A stretch of 64,000 nucleotides of DNA from Pseudoclavibacter sp. AY1H1 (lineage in GTDB: Bacteria; Actinomycetota; Actinomycetes; Actinomycetales; Microbacteriaceae): the NCBI RefSeq assembly GCF_002931055.1, contig NZ_PSXX01000001.1, positions 806,001 through 870,000 of the forward strand, written 5' to 3'. Both the position numbers and the translations under genes were made by a program. Below are positions 51,844 to 60,917 of this stretch, in pieces. How positions within the stretch are numbered: position 1 is the stretch's first letter; the number at the start of each line of letters is the position of its first letter. The notes under the pieces were generated by a model. That model was given only the letters and a program-made list of their open reading frames with translations, ran no database searches and was not told the origin of the DNA.

Positions 51844-51867
51844 ATGTCGTTCCCCGCGCGCGCATGA
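51844..51867 (+). CDS. Short leader ORF (MSFPARA) before the esterase
   Basis: An 8-codon ORF with an excellent GAAGGAG (51831-51837) 6 nt before its ATG. Its TGA overlaps the esterase ATG (ATGA). Ribosomes would load here and reinitiate on the esterase, which has no ribosome site of its own. Confidence 0.5.
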   Translation: MSFPARA

Positions 51868-53168
51868 GCGCCATTCTCGAGCTGCCCATCGTCGACTCAC
51901 CCGCGATGTGGATCATCTACCTCCTCGCGGTCGCCCTCACGATCACGCTGCTCGTGCGGGACCCCGACCCGAAGTGGTTCGTGCGCGCCTCCATCGGCGC
52001 CGTCGCGGGAGCGCTGCTCGGCATGGGCATCTACTTCGCCGGCAACCTGCTCGACCTCTTCGGCGTGAACCTGCCCCTCATGGTCGGCGTGTGGACGACC
52101 GCCATGTTCGCGGGCGTCGGCCTCGCCATCGCTTCCTTCCCGGACGCGAAGCCGTGGCGCAAGGTCGTCGCGAGCGTCGCCATCCTCGCCTACCTCCTCG
52201 CGGGGGCAACCGGCATCAACGCGTTCTACGGCCTCAACCCCACCCTCGGCTCCGTCTTCGGCGACGTCGAAGAAGCGCAGATCTCACTCCCGGACTCCAA
52301 CCCAGACAACCGGGCCGCACCCGCGCAGCCCCTCTCGGCAACCTGGCAGGCGCCAAGCAACATGCCCTCCGTCGGCGAGCGCGGCTCGGCCCCCATCCCC
52401 GGGACCGAATCCGGCTTCGTGGCGCGAGACGCGGGCATCTACCTGCCCCCGGCGGCTCTGGTCGACAACGCCCCCGCTCTCCCCGTGATCATCATGATGA
52501 TGGGATACCCGGGAAACCCCGACGGCACGATCATCAGCGACGTTCTCGACGAGTTCGCCGCCAAGAACAACGGCCTCGCGCCGATCGTCATCATCGCTGA
52601 CCAACTCGGCGCCGCCGGCGTCCAGGACCCGGCCTGCGCCGACTCCGCAAAATACGGGAACGCCGAGACCTACATCACGACGGACGTCGTCAACTGGGCG
52701 AACACGAACCTCAACGTCATCAAAGACCCCAAGTACTGGACCATCGCCGGCTACTCGAACGGCGGCGGCTGCGCCGCGAAATACGGCGCCAAGCACCCCG
52801 ACCTCTTCAAGAACGTCATCAGCGTCTCGGGCGAGGAGTTCCCCGGTTCCGAGGGCGCCGATGCTGCGACCGCCGACATCTACGGCGGTGACACGACCGC
52901 TTTCGAAGCCTCCAAGCCCATCAACATCATGAAGGCTGCCCCCGCCGGCAGCTACTCCGGTATGACCGCGATCTTTACCGCCGGCAGCGAAGACCCCACG
53001 TTCGCCGCCGCGGCAACGGCCGTCTCGCAAGCGGCCGAGGCAGTCGGCATCGCCACAACCCTGTTCCTCGTGCAGGGCGCCGACCACGGCGGCGACGCCG
53101 TCAGCGGCGGCCTCACCGAGGGCTTCGACGTGCTCTACCCCGTGCTCGGACTCTCTACCGGCACCTGA
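51864..53168 (+). CDS. Membrane-anchored alpha/beta esterase, mycolyltransferase-like
   Basis: A 434-residue protein. Residues 1-140 have four membrane helices (WIIYLLAVALTITLLV and onward). The extracellular part is an esterase-D/antigen-85-like hydrolase: LPVIIMMMGYPGNPDG, the nucleophile elbow IAGYSNGGGCAAKYG, PEEFPGSEG-type loops and the His in GADHGGD. The Ser and His are clear; the acid is probably Asp in GSEDPTFA. Likely a cell-envelope acyl ester hydrolase or transferase. Start chosen at ATG 51864, coupled to the leader ORF. Confidence 0.8.
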   Translation: MSAILELPIVDSPAMWIIYLLAVALTITLLVRDPDPKWFVRASIGAVAGALLGMGIYFAGNLLDLFGVNLPLMVGVWTTAMFAGVGLAIASFPDAKPWRKVVASVAILAYLLAGATGINAFYGLNPTLGSVFGDVEEAQISLPDSNPDNRAAPAQPLSATWQAPSNMPSVGERGSAPIPGTESGFVARDAGIYLPPAALVDNAPALPVIIMMMGYPGNPDGTIISDVLDEFAAKNNGLAPIVIIADQLGAAGVQDPACADSAKYGNAETYITTDVVNWANTNLNVIKDPKYWTIAGYSNGGGCAAKYGAKHPDLFKNVISVSGEEFPGSEGADAATADIYGGDTTAFEASKPINIMKAAPAGSYSGMTAIFTAGSEDPTFAAAATAVSQAAEAVGIATTLFLVQGADHGGDAVSGGLTEGFDVLYPVLGLSTGT

Positions 53169-53212
53169 ACGAGCTCCCGCCAGCCCTCGGCCACCACGCT
53201 CACGAGCGACAG

Positions 53213-54631
53213 CTAGGGGCGGGCCGACCCCACAGCGTCACGCGCTTCCGCAACGCGCCCCACCCGACGCCTCACGAGCGTCCACGCGATGCCGAGAACG
53301 ACGAACCACACCGGGGTCAACAGCAGCGGCCCCCGAGTGTCGTCGAACATGCCGAGCACCACGAGCATGAAGACGAAGAACCCGAGCACCACCCACGAGA
53401 GCGGCACCCCGAAACGCAGCCGGTAGGCGGATGCGGCATGCAGCTCGGGACGGCGGCGCCGGTACACGAGGTACGACGCGAGGATCATCGACCACACGAA
53501 GATGAAGAGAATCGACGAGACCGCCGTGACGAGCTGGAACGCGTCGTCGAAGATCAACCCGAGCGATCCGCCCAGCAGCACGACCCCACACGACAGCAGC
53601 AGGGCACGGCCAGGCACGGCTGTCCGTGTCAGCTTCCCGAACATCGCGGGAGCCTGCCTCCTCGTCGCGAGGCCGTAGGCCATGCGACTCGAGGAGAAGA
53701 AGCCGCTGTTCGCGGCTGACACCGCCGACGTCATCACCACGGCGTTGATGAGGGCCGCCGCCCCACCGAGACCGATGAGCAGGAAGAGCGCCACGAATGG
53801 GCTCTCGCTCGGGTCGATCTCGCTCCACGGCGTCACGCACATGATGACGCCGAGCGCGAGCACATAGAAGAAGAGGATGCGCATCGGCACCTGGTTGATC
53901 GCCTTCGGCAGGTTCTTCTCAGGATCCTTCGCCTCGGCCGCCGTCGTGCCGACGAGCTCGATACCCGCGAACGCGAAGATCGCGATCTGGAAGCCGCCAA
54001 GGAACCCGATGAGACCGTTCGGGAAGAAGCCGCCGTCGTCCCACAGATGCGTGACGCTCGCCGTATCCCCGTCCGGAGCCGTGAACGCCGTCGCGATGAG
54101 GAAGATGCCGACCACGATCAGCCCGAGAATCGTGACCACCTTGATGAGCGCGAACCAGAACTCGGCCTCTCCGAACGCCTTCACGGCGATGAGATTCAAC
54201 GCCAGCACAAACGCGACCGCGATGACCATCGGCACCCAACCGGGAAGATCCGGCCACCAGAACCTCGCATACGTCTGCACGCCCACCATGTCGGCCGTCG
54301 CGATCGAGATGAGACACAGCCAATACGTCCAGCCGATGAAGAAGCGCGCCCATTCACCGAGATAGTCGGCGGCGAAGTCCTGGAAGGTGCGATAGCCGAG
54401 ATTCGAGAGCAGCAGCTCCCCCATCGCCCGCATCATCACGAACAGCATCGCCCCGACGACGACATACACGAGCAGAATCGACGGGCCAGCCTTATGGATG
54501 CCGATGCCGGAACCCAGGAAGAGTCCCGTTCCGATCGCACCGCCGATAGCGATCAGCTGAATGTGTCGGTTGCTGAGACCGCGCTCAAGGGATGGCCCGG
54601 CAGTTGGGGAATCGCCTTCGATACCGCTCAT
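53213..54631 (-). CDS. Amino acid permease, CycA-like (APC family)
   Basis: A 472-residue APC transporter with 12 membrane segments. The AAT-type signature LSNRHIQLIAIGGAIGTGLFLGSG is intact, with FAFAGIELVGTTAAEAKDPEKNLPKAI and a conserved ANSGFFSSSRMAYGLA. The nearest named relatives carry D-serine, D-alanine and glycine. Proton-coupled import is expected. A TAGGCT promoter lies 6 nt before the ATG. Confidence 0.88.
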   Translation of the reverse strand: MSGIEGDSPTAGPSLERGLSNRHIQLIAIGGAIGTGLFLGSGIGIHKAGPSILLVYVVVGAMLFVMMRAMGELLLSNLGYRTFQDFAADYLGEWARFFIGWTYWLCLISIATADMVGVQTYARFWWPDLPGWVPMVIAVAFVLALNLIAVKAFGEAEFWFALIKVVTILGLIVVGIFLIATAFTAPDGDTASVTHLWDDGGFFPNGLIGFLGGFQIAIFAFAGIELVGTTAAEAKDPEKNLPKAINQVPMRILFFYVLALGVIMCVTPWSEIDPSESPFVALFLLIGLGGAAALINAVVMTSAVSAANSGFFSSSRMAYGLATRRQAPAMFGKLTRTAVPGRALLLSCGVVLLGGSLGLIFDDAFQLVTAVSSILFIFVWSMILASYLVYRRRRPELHAASAYRLRFGVPLSWVVLGFFVFMLVVLGMFDDTRGPLLLTPVWFVVLGIAWTLVRRRVGRVAEARDAVGSARP

Positions 54632-54637
54632 GGCCAG

Positions 54638-54643
54638 AGCCTA
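54638..54643 (-). promoter_or_regulatory. -10 TAGGCT for the CycA-like gene
   Basis: TAGGCT exactly 6 nt before the ATG at 54631, so the transcript would be leaderless and the tRNA-like element at 54677-54730 lies upstream of the promoter, not in the mRNA. Confidence 0.55.
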
Positions 54644-54676
54644 GATCCAGTGAGAGGAAAACTCACCAGAAAAGAT

Positions 54677-54730
54677 TGGTGGAGGACTCTGGAATTGCAC
54701 CAGACAAGGCGTCTCAAGAACGCATCCCCC
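54677..54730 (-). tRNA. tRNA-like 3' half, D-armless relic (not a functional tRNA call)
   Basis: On the minus strand a 54-nt element folds as 7-bp acceptor (GGGGGAT with GTCCTCC, two G-U pairs), a 4-bp arm with 7-nt loop (GCGT-tcttgag-ACGC), a 5-bp T arm TCTGG-TGCAATT-CCAGA and an encoded ACCA. The T loop differs from the consensus at one position (G for the second T). There is no D arm and no intact anticodon. Likely a decayed tRNA or an attachment-site remnant. Confidence 0.4.
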
Positions 54731-54815
54731 AAGGATTCGAGTGTAAGCCCATGATCGTTCCGGGAGCAAGTTGGAAACGCCGAGAACGGATGCGAGAACC
54801 GGCGCTTTCCACTCG

Positions 54816-55148
54816 TCAGCCGCCGCGCTTCTGCGCATCGAGATCCCACACGAGCCCGAGCGGGGAGAAGCCCTCCTCACCATCGGAGTCTCGATACAAC
54901 TCGACGAAGCGTCCGATGTCCTCCTGCCAGCTCACATTCGCGGGATCGACGTCGAGCGCGGCGATGGCCGCATCCCAGTCATCGCAGATCACGTCGTGGA
55001 AGAGCCGATGCCCGGAGCGGAAGATCGTCCAGCTACGGATGCCGACCCGGTCGAACGCGGCCATGAGCTCGTCAGGCACGACGGCGTGGCTGGCGCGGTA
55101 CCCCTCGATCGATCCCGGCTTGATCTCCGAGTGGAGCGCGACCCTCAT
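54816..55148 (-). CDS. RhaM-like L-rhamnose mutarotase family protein
   Basis: A 110-residue protein: VALHSEIKPGSIEGYRASHAVVPDEL, then IRSWTIFRSGHRLFHDV and WQEDIGRFVELYRD, the blocks of the RhaM/UPF0734 dimeric mutarotase family. The catalytic His in the FHDV strand is retained, whereas the family Tyr differs. It interconverts L-rhamnose anomers in characterised members. The start is ATG 55148; the longer frame is not supported. Confidence 0.82.
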   Translation of the reverse strand: MRVALHSEIKPGSIEGYRASHAVVPDELMAAFDRVGIRSWTIFRSGHRLFHDVICDDWDAAIAALDVDPANVSWQEDIGRFVELYRDSDGEEGFSPLGLVWDLDAQKRGG

Positions 55149-55331
55149 CGTGAGACTCGCATCCGGCGCTCGCCGCGGGCTGCAGCACACGTCTCGTCTC
55201 GAAGAAGGGCTCCATCGGTAGCTTCCATACTCGAATGCTAACGACATCGTGCCCCGCGGGAGCGCAGCACAGGGCATGCAGAATGGCCCAGCCACCGCGG
55301 GAGCGGTGACTGGACCATTCGAGGCAAGGAC

Positions 55332-56132
55332 CTAGGCCAGGGCGGCCTGCTGGTTGCTCGCGTTGCGCGAGTCGATCGACTTGGCGAGCACACCCGTGAC
55401 GGCGATGAGGATCGCGACCGCGAGGGCGACGACGCCGACGAGCGTCGACTCGGGTGCATCCGCGAGCCGCCCGAAGCCAACCCAGGCGACACCCCAGATG
55501 ATGGCCGCCGACACGGCGAGGTTCTTCCATCGCCACACGTAGAACGTCGCGAGTCCGAGGACGGCGATGAGGGCCGCGGTGGTCGAGATCTCGCCGAGCG
55601 TGCTCTCCGCAGCCACCCCGGTCGAGACGATGGCCGCCCCGAGGTTCGCGAGGGTCGCAACCGACACCCAGCCGAGGTAGAGGCCGAAGGTCGTGTCGAC
55701 CGCGAGGCGCTCGCCCCAGTTCTCGGCAGGGCGCGCGGCGATGCGGCTCACCAGCGCGATGCACACGGCGAGCAGCGCGACGATGACGACGACGCTCACC
55801 CAGATCAGGCCGAACTGAGTGACAAGGAGCCATCCGGCGTTCAGGAGCATCGACAGCGCGGCCAGCCAGCCCGTGGAGCGAGCCTTGGCCGACGTGGCCT
55901 GCTTCGGCAGCCACTGCCAGACGACGTAGGCGAACAGGCCGAGGTAGATGACCGACCAGATCGAGAAGGCCGTGCCGGCCGGGGCGATGAGCGTTGCGTC
56001 GGCGGAGAGGTTGCCGCTCGACGATTGATTGACCTCAGTGCCGCCGAAGAGACCCACCCCGTAGAGGGTCCCGACGACGCAGAGGATTCCGGAGACGGTC
56101 ACGAACAGACGGCGGAGAAGATCGGAGGACAT
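55332..56132 (-). CDS. TspO/MBR-like tryptophan-rich membrane protein
   Basis: A 266-residue protein with about seven membrane helices. The block PAGTAFSIWSVIYLGLFAYVVWQWLP matches the TspO-related family of actinobacteria, larger than canonical TspO (~160 residues). Ligand and role (tetrapyrrole or stress-related) are not shown. Single gene. Confidence 0.75.
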   Translation of the reverse strand: MSSDLLRRLFVTVSGILCVVGTLYGVGLFGGTEVNQSSSGNLSADATLIAPAGTAFSIWSVIYLGLFAYVVWQWLPKQATSAKARSTGWLAALSMLLNAGWLLVTQFGLIWVSVVVIVALLAVCIALVSRIAARPAENWGERLAVDTTFGLYLGWVSVATLANLGAAIVSTGVAAESTLGEISTTAALIAVLGLATFYVWRWKNLAVSAAIIWGVAWVGFGRLADAPESTLVGVVALAVAILIAVTGVLAKSIDSRNASNQQAALA

Positions 56133-56221
56133 GCAAAGAAGCTAAACGATCTAACTGAATGCGGCGTGGATGTTGACACTCTCGCGTGCCAGAGGCGATC
56201 GAGTCGCCGCAGCATGGGAAA

Positions 56222-56270
56222 ACGCCCCCGACCATGAACCGCACCGCGTGGTGCTCATGGTCGAGGGCGT
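56222..56270 (-). terminator. Rho-independent terminator of the PNPOx-like gene
   Basis: ACGCCCCCGACCATGA (56222-56237) pairs with TCATGGTCGAGGGCGT (56255-56270), one mismatch in 16. Read on the minus strand the stem is followed by TTTTCCC. It lies 36 bp past the stop at 56306. Confidence 0.85.
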
Positions 56271-56305
56271 CAGCGGAGTCCGGCTCCGAGCCGCCCGCGT
56301 GCCTG

Positions 56306-56830
56306 TTACAGCTCGACCTTGCCGCTGTCACCCTCGATGGGCTCTCCGGAGACCCTCGACTTGATGAAGCTGAAGACCGTCGCGATGCGGCCGCCCGGGG
56401 TGTCCCAGTACTCGCCACCGCTCGCCGTGAACTTCAGGACGCCCACGTTCGGGTCCTCGGGGCCGTCAGGGAACCACGCCTCGGCCGCAGGGTTCCAGAG
56501 CTCGCGCAGCTTCTCCGGCGCATCCACGACCCCCGCCGTCCCGGAGAGCGAGACCCACGAGTCGTTCGAGCTCAGTGAGACCCCGGCGCGAGCATCCGCT
56601 GCGAGGTTGCGGACCGTCGTCGAGTCCTTCTGGATGAGGAACCACAGGTCGCCGTCGAACTCCGCCTCCTGAATCGTGAGCGGATGCGCGACCAGCGACC
56701 CCGAGCCCTCGATCGTCGTGAGCATGGCGAAGCGGAACTCCTTGACGAGCTTCGCGATCTTCGCAACCTCGTCGGCATGCGAAGCGTTCGAGTGGGTTCC
56801 GTGGCCGTCGTGCGTCGTGTGGTCGGTCAT
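56306..56830 (-). CDS. Pyridoxamine 5'-phosphate oxidase-family protein (GSP26-like)
   Basis: A 174-residue split-barrel flavoprotein. KIAKLVKEFRFAMLTTIEGSG, LVAHPLTIQEAEFDGDLWFLIQK and VSLSSNDSWVSLSGTAGVVDA match the general-stress-protein-26 subgroup, likely FMN- or F420-binding. A His-rich N-terminus (DHTTHDGHGTHSNASHA) is unusual. A strong terminator follows. Confidence 0.85.
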   Translation of the reverse strand: MTDHTTHDGHGTHSNASHADEVAKIAKLVKEFRFAMLTTIEGSGSLVAHPLTIQEAEFDGDLWFLIQKDSTTVRNLAADARAGVSLSSNDSWVSLSGTAGVVDAPEKLRELWNPAAEAWFPDGPEDPNVGVLKFTASGGEYWDTPGGRIATVFSFIKSRVSGEPIEGDSGKVEL

Positions 56831-57004
56831 GTGTTGCTCCTCGGGGGATCAGATCGTGCGCGTCGTCGCGCCCGTCGTCGGGCGCTCCCGCTGACGGGAC
56901 CCGGCGAACGTACGCACGGGGCCTCCGAATCCCCCTCGTGTCTCCCGGATGCCCGCCGTGCACTCCCGGCGCGGCGCCTGGGAGCGAGACGAAAGGCGTG
57001 TGCT

Positions 57005-57988
57005 CTAGCGGCGAGCGCCGTAGCCGATCAGCTCGCGCAGCCAGCCGACACCCTTCACGGTCGCGCCGACCGCCGCGACGCGTTCGCTGAGCTCGCGATC
57101 GCTCGTGGCGACCGTCACGGTCTCGCCCCCATCGACCCGGCGACGTGCCTCATCGACGATCGCGTCGTCCCCTGACGCACTCGCGCGCACCACTCGAACC
57201 TGGGCGTGCTGTGCCTCGTCGTCCGACGGGCCGCGGATCTCCCGCGCGGCGCCCTCGACGACAACCGCGAACTCCGGGAACCAGCTCGTGCCACCCAGCC
57301 CCAGATCTTCGGCCGAGACGCCGGACGTCACCGACGTGGATCCGGACGACACAGGTGAGGCCGCTCCGGCTCGAGCGAAGGCCTCGACCTTCGACAGCAG
57401 CCGCTCAGCTGCGCCCGCACGGTCCCGCCACCAACCGTCGGGGACCGAGCCGACCACGTTCGCCGCGTCGACGACAACCGCCGGACGCACCTCGAGGGCG
57501 GCCCGCAGCGCAGGCCAGGAGGCTGCGAAGCCGTGGTGCAGCGGCAGCGTGTCCACCTCGTCGATGGGAACCCAGCGCAGCTCGAGGCTCTCCGCGTCGG
57601 CGATGACGGGATCGAACGGCTCGACGACGCGAGCGACGAGCGTCGTGTACCGCCAGAAGCCCAGCTCCAGCACGCTCGTGAAGAGCGGCGAGACGGAGCC
57701 GCACGGCACACCCGCTTCCTCTGCGGCCTCGCGGAGGGCGCCGACGGCCGGGGATTCGCCCTCGTGCAGCGCCCCGCCCGGGATGCCCCACGTGCCGCCG
57801 TGATGGCTCCACTCGGCGCGATGCTGGAGCAGGATGCCGCGCTGCGGGTCGACGGCCACAAGCCCTGCGGCACCGAACCTGCCCCAGTAGCGCTGTCCGG
57901 TCTCGGAGTACACCCACGCGTCGCCGGGATCGCGCGGCCCATGCAGCAGGCGGCGCGAAACCTGGTTGCCGGCGGGGGAAGTCGTCAC
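57005..57988 (-). CDS. Nudix hydrolase fused to a NYN/PIN-like nuclease domain
   Basis: A 327-residue protein. Residues ~20-165 are a Nudix domain: VAVDPQRGILLQHRAEWSHH, GGTWGIPGGALHEGE and the REAAEEAG helix. Residues ~175-327 look like a NYN/PIN-type RNase: AVVVDAANVVGSVPDGWWRD with an early Asp, GDDAIVDEA and VTVATSDRELSERVAAVG with the second acidic group. A Gly/Ser linker joins them. The combination suggests RNA-end processing plus cleavage, or dual nucleotide-pool/RNA control. Start GTG 57988; the upstream frame is not conserved-looking. Confidence 0.72.
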   Translation of the reverse strand: MTTSPAGNQVSRRLLHGPRDPGDAWVYSETGQRYWGRFGAAGLVAVDPQRGILLQHRAEWSHHGGTWGIPGGALHEGESPAVGALREAAEEAGVPCGSVSPLFTSVLELGFWRYTTLVARVVEPFDPVIADAESLELRWVPIDEVDTLPLHHGFAASWPALRAALEVRPAVVVDAANVVGSVPDGWWRDRAGAAERLLSKVEAFARAGAASPVSSGSTSVTSGVSAEDLGLGGTSWFPEFAVVVEGAAREIRGPSDDEAQHAQVRVVRASASGDDAIVDEARRRVDGGETVTVATSDRELSERVAAVGATVKGVGWLRELIGYGARR

Positions 57989-58172
57989 CCCGCCAGCTTC
58001 ACACGGCGCGGCTCCGCTGCCAAGAGCCCAGCCAGACGGGCGTAACAGATGCTCTCGCATGGACCGTGCGGACGAGGGGCGACTCCGCAGACGTGCAGCC
58101 TGTGGACGCGCCCCTTCCACAGGCGAGAGGGCAGCGCGGTTCCGGCCCGTTCGTCGCGCGCACACTCGTCGC

Positions 58173-58598
58173 ATGACAGCGATCCCAGCCCCGATGACCG
58201 AGCCCATCATCACCGACGAGGAGGTGCTCCGTCACGTGACCGGCCTCGTCGGAGAGGCCTATCGGCGCCAGCTCTGGCTCATGTTCCTCGACGCCGACGA
58301 CCTCGCCCTCCCAGTGCTCATGCCGATCGAGGCCTACCCGAACAGGCCCACGTATCCGCACCTCGAGAAGATCGCCGGCGCCATCGCCGAGATGGTCGCC
58401 GAGCTGCGGGCCGCGAGCATCATCCTCACGTGGGAGCGGCCAGGCCCTGGCGCCTCCACGCCAGACGAGCGGCTGTGGGCAGCCGCTCTCGGCATCGCGT
58501 GCGAGGTGCGCGAGCTCTCCGTGCGCGCGCAGCTCCTCGCATCGCGCGAGGGCGTGCGCCATTTCGACAAGGCCGAGTACTTCGCCGTGGCGGCGTGA
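58173..58598 (+). CDS. Hypothetical protein
   Basis: A 141-residue protein with even coding bias, no signal and no membrane segment. RRQLWLMFLDADDLALPVLMPIEAYPNRP is its most conserved-looking block; the C-terminal half is helical. No family recognised. CACACT 6 nt before the ATG could be a weak leaderless -10. Confidence 0.55.
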   Translation: MTAIPAPMTEPIITDEEVLRHVTGLVGEAYRRQLWLMFLDADDLALPVLMPIEAYPNRPTYPHLEKIAGAIAEMVAELRAASIILTWERPGPGASTPDERLWAAALGIACEVRELSVRAQLLASREGVRHFDKAEYFAVAA

Positions 58599-58706
58599 CC
58601 GATGCTCACGCTCCCTCCGAGGCTGTCGACAGAGGTCACACGAACCGTGGCGGCGACACGAACCGCGGCGGCCACAGCAACCGCAGCGGCGACACGGTCC
58701 GCCGAG

Positions 58707-60893
58707 TCAGTCGGTGGTCAGCACCACGAGGCGCTGCGTGGCCCGGGTCATGGCGACGTACCGGTCGACGGCACCCTCGATCCCGGTCCCGAACTGCTCG
58801 GGATCCACGAGCACGACCAGGTCGAACTCGAGGCCCTTCGCCGTCTCCGGAGTGAGCGAGCGCACCCGGCCTCGGTTGTCGAACTCGACTCCGCTCGGGC
58901 CATCACCGCCACCGCTCCCGCCCCCGACGGCCGTGATGACGCAGGCGATTCCCTCGAGGTTCTCGTCCAGCCACACATCCAGCACCTGCTGGAGGTCAGC
59001 GACCGATCCGTGCACGACGGGCAGCCCGCTGCTGCGCACCGACACCGGAACGTTGGCATCCGGCAGCGCCGCCAGGATGACGGGCGCAGCCTCAGCCATG
59101 ACCTCCTCCGGCGTGCGGTAGTTGATCGTGAGCTGCGCCACCTCGACCTTCGGCAGGCCGATGCCTCGCAGACGCTCCTCCCACGTCTCGCGGAAGCCGT
59201 GCCTCGCCTGCGCCCGGTCGCCGACGACCGTGAAGCTGCGCGAGGGGCACCGCGCAAGCAGCATCGCCCACTCGGCATCGGTGAGCTCCTGCGCCTCGTC
59301 GATCACCACGTGCGCGAAGGGGCCAGCCAGCTCGTCGAAGTCGACCGGGGGCAGGGAATCCTCGTCGATGAGCGAGTGCTGCGCATCCTCGACCCGGAGC
59401 ATCGTGACGACACCCTCGCCGTCGTCGTCGCCCTCGATGAGGTTGTCGACCACGTGCGACATGTGCTCCTGCTGCGACACCAGTGCCTCGGCCCGCCGGG
59501 CCCGCTGCCGGAACTCGTTCGGGTCGCCCGTGAGTCGCCTCGCCGCGTCGATGAGCGGGAGATCCGAGACGGTCCACGAGCGAGCATCCGCCCGCTGCAG
59601 CGCCCGAACCTGTTCAGCGCTCAGCTCAGGGGCGCACCACTGCAGGTACGCCGGCACCGACCAGAGGTCGGCGATCACGGAAGCCGGGTCGAGCAGCGGC
59701 CACGCCTTCGCGAACGCGGCCCGCAACCGCTCATCACGCACCAGCGACGCCCGCACCGCGTGCTCGGAAGCCTGCGGCGAGCGCTTGTCGACGAGGAGCC
59801 GCAGCACCTCCTCCCACACCTGCTCACGAGCCTCGTTGTGCGTGAGCCCGGGCTCGTACGCCACGAACGCCTCCGCCCAGTCGCGGGCATCCAGGGTCAG
59901 CTCCTGCGAGTCCGTCGTCGTCACCGAGAACGGCGCCCGCGGTGGACGCTGGTGGTACCGCACCGCCTTGCCCACGGCCCGCACCAGGTCGAGCGACGAC
60001 TTCAGCCGGGCGACGGATGCATCGGTCTCCTCCCGCGCGTCGGCCCCCTCCGGGAGCAGGTCCCGGAGCGTGCACAGCTGCACGCTGTCCTCGCCGAGGC
60101 TCGGCAGCACGTTCGCCACATAGTTCAGGTACGGGCGGCTCGGGCCCACGAACAGCACCCCGCCGCGCCCCTGCTTGAAGCGGGGGTCCGAGTACAGCAG
60201 GAACGCCGTGCGGTGCAGCGCCACAACCGTCTTGCCGGTGCCGGGCCCGCCATCCACGACCAGCGCGCCCCGCGAAGGGGCACGGATGATCGCGTCCTGA
60301 TCGGCCTGGATCGTGCCGAGCACGTCGCGCATCTCCCCCGACCTCGCCGACCCGAGACTCGCGATGAACGACGACTGGTCGTCCAGTGCCACACGGCCGA
60401 CGAGATCTCCGGGCACAAACACCTCATCCCAGTAGTCGACGACCCGCTCCACGTTCCAGCGGTACCGACGGCGACTCGCCAGGCCGAGCGGATTCGCGTG
60501 CGTCGCCGCAAAGAAGGGCTCAGCCGCCGGCACACGCCAGTCGATGAGCAGTCGACGCCCGGCCTCGTCGGCGAGACCGAACCGGCCGACGTACACGTCG
60601 GGCGAACCATCCGCCGGCGTCATGCGCCCCAAGCACGCATCGACCCCGAAGCGCTCCAGGCCACGCAGCTGACGCGACAGGCGATGGATCTCCGTATCCC
60701 GATCGAGCGCCTGCTGCCCCGCGCCACCCTCCGTCAGCCGCAGCTCGTCGAGCCGCGCCGCGAGCTCGCCCTTCTGCAGGGCCAGCGCCTCAGCGACCGC
60801 AGCGAACTGCTCAGCATCAGCACCCACCAGTTCCGGGTCGGACTTGAAAGAAAGGTGGGGCGGGAGGGCAAAGACTTCAGCAGAAGATGTCAC
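58707..60893 (-). CDS. helR: RNA polymerase recycling ATPase HelR (HelD-like, rifamycin resistance)
   Basis: A 728-residue superfamily-1 motor that dissociates stalled or rifamycin-bound RNA polymerase. ERFGVDACLGRM, GLADEAGRRLLIDWRVPAAEPFF, Walker A GGPGTGKTVVALHRTA, the VVIDEAQELTDAEWAML Walker B, and the late ETAKGLEFDLVVLVDPE and AMTRATQRLVVLT helicase motifs are all present. Length and the N-terminal layout match actinobacterial HelR. A RAE element lies upstream. Start GTG 60893 overlaps a short ORF on the same strand (60877-60903). Confidence 0.93.
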   Translation of the reverse strand: MTSSAEVFALPPHLSFKSDPELVGADAEQFAAVAEALALQKGELAARLDELRLTEGGAGQQALDRDTEIHRLSRQLRGLERFGVDACLGRMTPADGSPDVYVGRFGLADEAGRRLLIDWRVPAAEPFFAATHANPLGLASRRRYRWNVERVVDYWDEVFVPGDLVGRVALDDQSSFIASLGSARSGEMRDVLGTIQADQDAIIRAPSRGALVVDGGPGTGKTVVALHRTAFLLYSDPRFKQGRGGVLFVGPSRPYLNYVANVLPSLGEDSVQLCTLRDLLPEGADAREETDASVARLKSSLDLVRAVGKAVRYHQRPPRAPFSVTTTDSQELTLDARDWAEAFVAYEPGLTHNEAREQVWEEVLRLLVDKRSPQASEHAVRASLVRDERLRAAFAKAWPLLDPASVIADLWSVPAYLQWCAPELSAEQVRALQRADARSWTVSDLPLIDAARRLTGDPNEFRQRARRAEALVSQQEHMSHVVDNLIEGDDDGEGVVTMLRVEDAQHSLIDEDSLPPVDFDELAGPFAHVVIDEAQELTDAEWAMLLARCPSRSFTVVGDRAQARHGFRETWEERLRGIGLPKVEVAQLTINYRTPEEVMAEAAPVILAALPDANVPVSVRSSGLPVVHGSVADLQQVLDVWLDENLEGIACVITAVGGGSGGGDGPSGVEFDNRGRVRSLTPETAKGLEFDLVVLVDPEQFGTGIEGAVDRYVAMTRATQRLVVLTTD

Positions 60894-60903
60894 GATCGCT
60901 CAT
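60877..60903 (-). CDS. Short upstream ORF (MSDRDIFC) overlapping helR start
   Basis: ATG at 60903, eight codons, TGA at 60877-60879, in a different frame from helR and overlapping its GTG start by 17 nt. It lies just after the RAE. It could tune helR translation or be chance; no ribosome site is convincing. Confidence 0.3.
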   Translation of the reverse strand: MSDRDIFC

Positions 60904-60917
60904 TCTGGTGCCTCGAC

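Noticed and set aside
54620-54730. T-box riboswitch or tmRNA for the permease
   Set aside because: The TAGGCT promoter lies downstream of the element, so it is not in the mRNA. tmRNA features (5' domain, tag ORF) are absent.
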